In this document: positions 56,226-64,000 of the stretch, piece by piece
Position numbering within the stretch: position 1 is the first letter of the stretch
Layout of the letters: each line of letters opens with the position of its first letter
The notes under the pieces: model-generated
What the model was told of the DNA's origin: nothing
The model's database searches: none
The model's input: only the letters and a program-made list of their open reading frames with translations
Source of the DNA: Pogostemon cablin
Taxonomy: Eukaryota > Streptophyta > Magnoliopsida > Lamiales > Lamiaceae
Reading direction: 5' to 3'
Assembly (NCBI GenBank): GCA_023678885.1
Contig: CM043001.1
Span: 28,401,867-28,465,866 of the forward strand
Length of the DNA: 64,000 nt
Program-made: the position numbers and the translations under genes

Positions 56226-56577
56226 TAGAGTGTATATTAGGTGCACCCGGGTGCACCCTTGCACCCATATTTGTATAACTTTTTATTATATTTTGTATAC
56301 ATGTTATTCTCTTTTGTATACGTGTTTTGTAATAATTGTATACTTTTTTCACACTAAATTTTTCATTAAAAAAACAAGCATTCATATGTGTATAACTTTT
56401 TATTCAATAGTGTATACATGTATTCTAATAATTGTACATTTTTTTACACTCAATTTTTTATTAAAAAAATTAACAATTAAATTGTATACATTTTTACTCA
56501 TAATTGTATATGTTTTTGCTTATATTTGTACGTGGGTGCACACGAAGCTTCGTGTGCACCCGGGTGCACACTATATT
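56226..56577. mobile_element. MITE-like element with GGTGCACCCGGGTGCAC ends
   Basis: Both ends carry the palindromic GGTGCACCCGGGTGCAC motif, next to TATATTAG (left) and CTATATTTAG (right). The interior is AT-rich, with repeated TTGTATAC/TTTTTA motifs in partial tandem. The right end also holds a 28-bp perfect palindrome (56534-56561). No target duplication was fixed, so the class is uncertain. Confidence 0.5.
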
Positions 56578-56900
56578 TAGCATTTCAAATAATGTCAATG
56601 GTATTAATTAGCCAATCAGGTCCCAAATATATATTCCAATTATCCCTTTGTCCACAAAATATAATATCTTCTTATAGTATATTAAAAGGAAAAATTACGG
56701 TACACACTTTGTACCCTAAATTATTAGGACATACAATAAGTTCGAAAAATTACTATCACATACAAAACATTAAAATAAAATATCAAATATAACCTTAATT
56801 CATTATAATTTCAAACACTTTTAAACCACAAACCTTAAACCACAAACCTTAAATCCCTCTCCCACCCATTACCACCGCCGCACCGCCAGAATTTACAATT

Positions 56901-56968
56901 ATCATACAATTATTCAATATTAATCACTACAAAAATCATACAATTATTCAATATTAATCACTACAAAA
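56901..56968. repeat. 34-bp tandem duplication ending in CACTACAAAA
   Basis: ATCATACAATTATTCAATAT plus TAATCACTACAAAA is present twice (56901 and 56935). CACTACAAAAA is the usual end of CACTA-type DNA transposons, but no opposite end was found before 57930. Confidence 0.7.
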
Positions 56969-57929
56969 ATAACTATTTTTAGCAATGGAATTCACAGCGG
57001 AATTTAATTAGTTGGTAATTACCAACTAATTGCCAATAAAAATTATATTTTTCATTTAGCAACAAATTGCCAACAAATTTTTTCTATATTTTATATTTAT
57101 AGATAATTCGAATAATTTTATTTATTTTTTATTTAACCAATACATTGCCAATAAAAAGTATTTTTCAAAGAAATTAATATTTCCAATTATTTGATTTAGA
57201 TTTGTTTTTATATATCAAGGCATATTGTAATGATTGATTTGGAAAATATGTGATTTAATTTGGAGTTTCGATCGTGTTTGGAAAGTGATGAATCCTGATC
57301 AGTTGATATCTTTCAAACAAGAAAGTTGGATCACAAATATGGAGATGCTTGGTCCAAGAATTTTTTTTTCTTTTCTATTCGGGTCTTCTATTATATTTTG
57401 GTGTTATATCACTTGTTACATACAGTTTGATAATTGACACGTACGATATAACAAAATATATACCCTAATAAGAAAATATCAGTCCTAAGTAAAAAAGTTG
57501 AGATTTTTCTCCCTGCATTACGTGTCACTCATATAACGCTTGTAATAAGAGATGTAACACAAAAATATAACAGGACATCCATAAAAAATGTATCAGGACA
57601 TCCAATGTCATTTGGTTCTCCACGAGATTATTAATTCTGAGTGCTAAAAGCCTTGCTCAAAGTTGAGAAATTCCAAGGAAAAAAAATGAAAGTTTTAGTG
57701 ACCTTTGAATTTAGTGACATGATCTAACAAATTTTATAATTTTTATTTTAATAAATCAACAATTATGCATGTGCAGGCCAGGGCAAGGATCAGAAGAGTT
57801 GAATATTGGAGATGGAATCTATCTTATTTCGAACTCCAACGCTCTATTTTAATCACTTAGTGTTAATAATTCTTACAACTACACTAGTTGTTCCTTAATC
57901 AATTCTGGTACATTTTAGAAGGTCAATCA
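56969..57929. other. Intergenic DNA before NLR-4
   Basis: AT-rich, with AATTGCCAA-type repeats at 57000-57140 perhaps belonging to a CACTA-like remnant. The last 130 bp are the upstream region of NLR-4. No gene is supported. Confidence 0.4.
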
Positions 57930-60560
57930 ATGGCAGCATATGCAGCTGTAGTTTCTGTTATGAACAACTTTGAGCTGATCCATACTCATCCTTGCCACTC
58001 CTTTTCGTTTGACAAGAAACAGATCAAACATGTTCGTGAAAACATGTGCTTCTTGCTCGATTTTCTGGAGTCTTATCCACATGGAGGTAGCAAAGAAGCA
58101 GAAGCTTTGGAGAGCCTAATTGCATCTGCAGCTCATGAGGCTGATGATGTGATCGAATCCCACGTAGTCGATCAAATTCAAGCTGGATCTACTCTCAATG
58201 GAAGCACAAGTTCCTGTTTCTTAGAAAATCTTCATAAAGTCATTGAAAACTTGGATTATGTCAAGGGAATGGCTATGAAAGTGAAAGCTGAAGAGAGTTT
58301 TGAAAATATTCTGTGCCTGCACTCGACGCATGCTGCTTCATCAACAGCTGGAAAGAAAACGATGGTCGGATTTGATGATGAGTTGACTCATTTTATGGAT
58401 GTGCTCATCGGACAACAATCAGTCTGCAGATCATCTCCATCACTGGCATGGGTGGTATGGGTAAGACTACACTTTGCCAAACATGTTTATCAAAATTCAC
58501 CAATCTTGCATCATTTCGACATTAGTGCTTGGGCTACCGTTTCTCAAGAATTCAGTACCAAAAAAAATTCTTTTAGAGCTTCTTTCATGCCAAGGAAGAT
58601 CAATCAGTGACTTAGATATAAAAAGTGAATATGAATTAGGAGAACTACTACGTAAAATGACTTTATGGAATAGGAGATATTTGATCATACTGGATGATAT
58701 TTGGAGTATTGAAGCTTGGGATGATATAAAGGTTTTCTTTCCGGATAATCAAAATGGAAGTCGAATAGTTGTAACTAGTAGGCAGTCAGATGTTGCCAAC
58801 CTTTTAGGCTCTTCATGCCTTCCAATGAAATTTCTAAATGAGGAAAAAATTTGGGATCTGTTCTGTGAGAAGGCATTTGGAGAACATGGTTGTCCCCTTG
58901 AATTAGAAAAAATTGGAAAAAAGATTGTTAGAAAATCCAGAGGACTTCCTCTGTTCATTGTTCTGATTGGGGGGAATCTAAGAAAATCCCTTCAAAGGAA
59001 GGACTATTGGGAGAAGGTTGCAAATGATATAACCTCAATTTTGGAATCTAGGGAGGAGGAGAAATGGTTAGATGTATTATCTTTGAGTTATAACTACTTG
59101 CCTGCTCATCTGAAACCATGTTTTCTTTTTATGGGAATTTTTCCGGAAAACGATGACATCTCTGTCTCTACGCTTGTCAAGCTTTGGGTTGCTGAGGGAT
59201 CCCTTAAGCCGAGTAAAACTGAAAGCTTGGAGGAGGTAGCAGAGGGCTGCTTAAAGGATCTCGTTGACAGGAACCTTGTTTTGGTTCGCGAATGGGAATG
59301 GAATGGAAAGATTAAAACTTGCAACATTCATGATCTTTTGAGAGAGCTATGCTTGAAAATCGCCACGGAGAAGAACTTCTTTTACGTTTTGAAGAAGTTA
59401 GTAGATGCTCCACAAGTGATTAAGGAACGTCGTCTTGTCGTTCATGGAAGCATTGAAGAGAAGAAGCATAGCCATAGAATGTTTCATGCTATGAAGTCTG
59501 CTGCACTCACCCGTTCTCTTATATGCCAAGGAGGCGAGCTGTCGTTCGACTATAGATTGTTGAAAGTAGTGAAGGAGGTTAAAGGAGTAGCTCATAAGGT
59601 TGATGATACTTCTCTAGAGATTGAAATTCAGCATGTTAACTTTTGATATCTCCATTGCAAATGTGCTCATCTTTACTCAGTTAGCCAACTTCACTCCCTC
59701 CCTTCTTCAATATCAATGCTCTGGAATTTGCAAACATTAATTCTTACACCCAACGGCCTTTGTGTCGTTGCACCTCCGGAGTTTTGGATGATGACGCAGA
59801 TTAGGCATGTCATGGTCGAATACATTTGTCTACCCGACCCTCCTTCGACTGACTTGCTGCCATTGAACAACCTACAAACACTTTCTCAAGTGATGAACTT
59901 TAGTTCGAGTGAATATATCCATCAAAGAATGCCTAACATCAAGAAAATGCATCTACGGTGTACTAATTCCTCCTTGAAGGAATGCGATCAAGAAACCTCA
60001 AATTTCTCTTCATACAACCTTGGCAGTTTCAAGAAACTAGAATCACTAAGTTGTACTTTTAGAATCCCAAAGCTGAGACATGTTTTCATGAGCTTTACAT
60101 TCCCTATTTCACTTCAAAAGTTGTGCTTAAAATGCTGCCATCTACATTGGGAAGATTTGAGCATCATTGGTTCATTGCCTTATCTTGAAGTTCTTGAACT
60201 ACACTGGTTCAGTGGAACCCTGTCGAGGGCGAATTCGTTCGTTTCAAATCTATGTTCATCGGCGGATGTTATGAAATAATGCATTGGAATGCAGAAAGCA
60301 GCCACTTCCCAGTTCTAGAGAAGCTTGTACTAGAACGTTCCTACAAATTGGATGAGATCCCTTTGGCTATAGGGGAAATACTAACTCTCCAACTTATTCA
60401 TTTGAAGAATTGTTGTGTGTCTGCAGCTATTTCAGCAGCAAGAATACTCGTCGAGTGTTGGGAACGACGGCCTTCGGGTCTAAGTTGAGTTCTGGAAGGA
60501 GGAAGCAAGGGGGAAATTCAAACAAATGGTCCATGCAGAGGGTTGAAAAAGCAATAATCT
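57930..60560 (+). pseudogene. NLR-4: full-length R1-type CC-NB-LRR with multiple frameshifts
   Basis: Starts MAAYAAVVSVMNNFEL; the CC (EADDVIE) is intact. A one-base loss at about 58420 and a one-base gain at about 58473 enclose the P-loop, so GMGGMGKTT is present in the DNA but read in the wrong frame. A one-base gain in an A run at about 58563 then ends the first frame at 58610. The next frame (to 59646) holds Walker B LIILDDIW, GSRIVVTSRQ, GLPL, CFLFMGIF and NIHDLL. A TGA at 59644 replaces the AGA of its relatives. LRRs follow in the same frame, with further frameshifts near 60210 and 60470. Clearly non-functional, but nearly full in length. Confidence 0.93.
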
Positions 60561-61263
60561 TTGGACAAACTATTTTTAACAATTTTTTTTATTGGTAACG
60601 TTAGTATAATTAACTTTTAACATGTTTTATTTGAATCAATGTATTTTTTTTAACATGTTTTATTTGGATCAATGTAATAATCTTAGCGCAACTACTTATA
60701 ACATGTTTTCTCTGCAATGTTTTGAATTCGTTTAGTTTTGCTTCGTAATTTTCTAACCTATATTATTGCAAAATAATGCATATAAAGTTTTGAAGAAGAA
60801 TAATGAAATTATCATTCAACCATGATTCTGTTAATTATTTAATCCTAGGGTCAATGTTAATTACTCTGATCATAAATAAATGACTTAGTTAAATTCAATT
60901 AATAATTAATGGGCCTAGAATTAATTATAATTGGGCTTAGAAAATGGACCAGAGTTTAGACGGGGTTGGCCCTATAAATTGTAGTTCGTTCAAACTACTC
61001 CATACATGGTGTACCCCACCATTAGGGGCCCCCATCGCCCCTGCCCTGGGGATTGGTATGTTGAAGCACATCATGTAATGTAATCACAATTTGTAACAGA
61101 CAATAAAATCACGTTATTTTAATTAAAAAAGTAGGCTTTTCTTTTTATTATGTCTTTTCAATTTTAGAAAATGACTGCCATTTGCATTTCACTCTTTAAA
61201 TTAATTAATTAATATACTAATAAAAAAAGAAATTGATTTTTAATCTTTAGGTGTGTACTTAAT
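60561..61263. other. Intergenic DNA after NLR-4
   Basis: The NLR 3' flank to about 60780, then unrecognised sequence. At 60965-61125 there is a TATAAATTG motif, a GC-rich stretch (GGGGCCCCCATCGCCCCTG) and AATAAAA signals in a row, which might be a solo LTR or a short transcribed unit. No protein is supported. Confidence 0.35.
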
Positions 61264-61521
61264 TACTATTCCATCCGTCCCATAAAAATTGACACACTTT
61301 CCTTTTGGTTTGTCCCACTAAAATTGATACATTTCTTTTTTAATACATGAGACTCACACAAAAATAATTAATCTATTCTCATGACCCCACATATCATCTA
61401 CCCACTACACATCAAATATTATTTCTCTCACTTCACTTTACTTAACCTTACATTAAATTATTATACTCTTAATCTTTGTGCCCAAAAAAAATATACCAAC
61501 TTCTTCGGGACGGAGGGAGTA
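61264..61521. mobile_element. Stowaway-like MITE (258 bp)
   Basis: Inverted termini TACTATTCCATCCGTCCCA and GGGACGGAGGGAGTA with TA ends; AT-rich interior without an ORF. Confidence 0.88.
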
Positions 61522-61576
61522 GTTCACTTTAATATTAATCTGATTATCTGAATTTTTTTTAATACTTAATAAACTA

Positions 61577-61812
61577 ATGCTCCCTCGTCCCACAAAAGTT
61601 TGCATGCCTCTTTTGGAATGAAGATTAAAAAAAATAATAACTTTTAGGGGTATTATGATATTTTTTGATAATAAATAAATGATAAAATATGTTAGGTGTA
61701 CTATGTAAAAATAATTTTTTTTTTGTAAATAAAGTGTATAGGGAAGGGTGATTGTGTTTGACTTTTTGATTTTTTAGGAATCTGCAAATTTTTGTGGGAC
61801 AACCTAAAATAA
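61577..61812. mobile_element. Second Stowaway-like MITE (about 235 bp)
   Basis: Inverted ends CTCCCTCGTCCCACAAAAGT.TGCA and TGCAAATTTTTGTGGGACAA. It differs from the neighbouring MITE beyond the outermost bases. The exact ends are uncertain. Confidence 0.7.
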
Positions 61813-62701
61813 AAAGTATGTCATCTGAAATGAGAGTAAATAATAATTATAATCCGAATATTTGAAAAAAAACGTGGCTTAAAATTGCCAGGGGTTCAAC
61901 AAACAACACGTGGCGTGATGACGGACAGTGGAGGTGATGTTAAAATACCGTCGCACAAGCAGACAACTTTATTCGAGTCAAATCAGATCACTCAACTCAG
62001 TGCTCTTTTCCAGTGCAGTCGGATTGTTCGATATTCTACCCGGATCCACTGCCCTGCCCAATCAACCCAGAAGGAAACAAATGAACTCTATTAATAAAGT
62101 GTACTACTTTCCTTTTACAGCTCTCTATAGACTATATCCGTACAACTTCGCCTCTGTACATCCTGCTTCTCGCTCATTCTATATTCATCTTGTTTTCTCT
62201 CTCACTCCAAAAAGTGCTGCAGGTTCATATCTCTCTCTACAGCTTCTGTATTTCGCTCGTGCGTCAGCCAATTTGTTTGATTTTGCGAGTATTTTATCTT
62301 GTTGCGTGATTCTTGCTTTTGAATTTGCTTTCTTTTCTGGAATTTGTTTGATTGATGTGGTTTCGTTATTTTTGATCTGAATGTTTTGTGTTTTTTTTTT
62401 TTCTCCCTTTGGGTTCGATTATTGAAGATGATATGAAATAGAACAGGGTTCATGAGGTTTCTGAGTAACTGGAACGATCTGTCGCTTAGTTTTTTGGGGG
62501 TGAATTGGGTCGTGGGTTAGGTTTTCCAGTTAGACAAAGAAACAATTGGGGAAACGAATCAGACGTTTGGTATAGGGGTTGGAGTTTTTGATAAATGGTG
62601 TGAGTTTGTTGTAAATTTTTATTTGTAGGGTTTTATGCTGCTTGAAATTGGTTATTTGGTGGTATAATATTTGGGGAAAATGCAAAAAAACATTCTTTAT
62701 C
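61813..62701 (+). promoter_or_regulatory. Upstream/5' UTR region of the BAH-TFIIS gene
   Basis: Includes CT-rich leader-like sequence (62170-62245) and a T-rich stretch (62390-62403). An ATG at 62451 opens only a short frame. A 5' UTR intron is possible but not proved. Confidence 0.4.
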
Positions 62702-64000
62702 ATGCGTGGGAGGGTTCAGAGGGACAGTGAGAGCTGTAGGAACTCACAGAGGAGTGGTAATCATCACACGTGGTCAGTTCTTCAATTGGCCACTTCAGAC
62801 AAAACTGTAGCTGTTGATGATTATAGCCATTCGCCTCTTGCTTCTTCTATTACTACATCCCCCACTGGTGATTCATTCTTCAAGGTATTGATTTGGGGGT
62901 TTTCTTTATTTTCTTCTTCTTCACGCTCTGCTACCATTTTCTTTTATTATGTTTGTGTCTATTTTATCTTTCTTTTTTGTGGTATAACCATGTTATTTAA
63001 TGTCTCTTGTACTTTCTTTATATCTATGGAACTAAAGCTTTTTTCTAACTTGCAGGACGGACGCAAAATCAGTGTTGGGGACTCTGCTCTTTTCAAACGG
63101 TCTAAGGATTCTTCACCTGTTATTGGTTTAATTCATTGGTTGACATCAGACAAAGAGACTAACTTGCAGATAGGTGTGAATTGGCTGTATCGATCATCTG
63201 AATTGAAGCTCCAGAAAGGTCCTGTGGTGGAAAGTGCACCAAACGAGATATTCTATTCCTTTTGCAAGGATGAGGTTTCAGCAGCATCACTACTCCATCC
63301 ATGTAAAGTTGCATATCTTCCTAGAGGTGTAGAACTTCCCACCGGGACATCCTCTTATGTTTGTCGACGCGTATATGACATTGCAAACAAGTCTTTATGG
63401 TGGCTGACAGATCAAGACTACGTTAATGTTAGTCATCATAGTCTGTGGTGTTTTTGTTTTGTTTGAGTTGAGTGGTTCTTTGCTTACCTTTCTGATATTG
63501 ATTTGTATTGCGTGGTTCTACAGGAGCAGAAAGAAGAAATAGAAAATCTCTTACTCAAAACAAGAATAGAAATGTATGCAACACCGAACCCTGGTGGTCG
63601 TTCTCCAAAACAAGCTAATGGTCCAACTTCAACCTCAGAACTGAAAGCAGCTTCTGACAGTGGTCAAAATAGTGGGACTTCTCATCCTTCTCAAACAAGA
63701 GGAAGAAAGAGGGAGAGAGTAAATCACGGTGCAGATCCTGCCAAACGAGAACGGTCTACCAGAACTGATGAAGGCGATTCAGGTCAGTGCAGACCAGAAA
63801 GTAAATTAAAATATGAGATTGCACAAATAACAGAAAAAGGTGGGATTGTGGATGTGGAAGGGGTTGAGAGTATTGTCCAGTTAATGCAACCGGATTGTAT
63901 GGAAAGAAAAATAGACTTAGTTAGTCGTGTCATGCTTGTCAACGTAATGGCTTCCACTGATAAAGTTGCTTGCCTTGATAAGTTTGTGCAGCGCAAGGGT
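62702..64000 (+). CDS. BAH + TFIIS N-terminal domain protein (SUO-like), 5' part
   Basis: Large nuclear GW-repeat protein family. Arabidopsis SUO of this family acts in miR156-linked translational repression, and the BAH domain suggests chromatin binding. Exons 62702-62884, 63056-63427 and 63534 to beyond the window are GT..AG and all phase 0. The start MRGRVQRDSE matches the family N-terminus; earlier in-frame codons are probably UTR. The BAH domain begins at exon 2 (DGRKISVGDSALFK; IGVNWLYRSSELKL; APNEIFYSFCKDE; SYVCRRVYDI; LWWLTDQDY). A nuclear-localisation-like RGRKRERVNHG and KRERSTR lie near residue 245-265. The TFIIS N-terminal (LW) domain starts near 278 (ITEKGGIVDVEGVESIVQLM). No lesion seen. 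Confidence 0.93.

Overview
This is a plant nuclear window. Genes are split by short GT..AG introns, the intergenic DNA is AT-rich with MITEs, and there are several Ty1/copia LTR retrotransposons. The R1-type (late-blight R1 homologue) CC-NB-LRR family and the overall gene style suggest an asterid eudicot, perhaps Lamiales. That placement is an inference.

Layout. (1) 1-4.2 kb, minus: 13 coding exons of a nucleobase-ascorbate transporter whose 3' end lies outside the window. (2) 5-15.5 kb: gene-poor DNA with a 895-bp Mutator-like foldback element (exact 9-bp target duplication, nested Stowaway MITE and TA repeat) and two hAT-like elements (exact 8-bp duplications). (3) 15.6-18.0 kb, plus: three-exon mitochondrial ribosomal protein uL29m. 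(4) 18.8-26.8 kb, plus: two intact R1-like NLR genes in tandem, then an NLR pseudogene lacking its NB-ARC. (5) 26.9-34.1 kb: a duplicated copy of the uL29m promoter and exon 1 fused to an NLR LRR fragment, interrupted by a gag-less copia element (E1). (6) 34.5-40.0 kb: a second copia element (E4), inserted about 200 bp upstream of (7) an NLR with a full CC-NB-ARC but a premature stop (40.2-42.6 kb). (8) 43.2-44.5 kb, minus: an intact two-exon tetraspanin. (9) 44.8-46.5 kb: an old NLR relic split by a foldback MITE, and a fragment of an NRT1/PTR (NPF) transporter. (10) 46.6-55.9 kb, minus: an FBD-type F-box gene split by two LTR elements, a 1.9-kb non-autonomous one (E3) and a 5.4-kb copia (E2); its frame is continuous across both insertion sites. 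(11) 57.9-60.6 kb, plus: a fourth full-length but frameshifted NLR. (12) 62.7 kb to the end, plus: the 5' part of a BAH + TFIIS-N domain protein like Arabidopsis SUO.

The window is best read as a local birth-and-death NLR cluster built by tandem duplication from a uL29m-NLR unit, later expanded and broken by retrotransposons. Only two NLRs (18.8 and 22.2 kb) look functional. The least explained structure is an alternating array of short perfect inverted repeats in the leaders of the related copia elements E1 and E2. I saw no CRISPR array, rRNA or tRNA gene.
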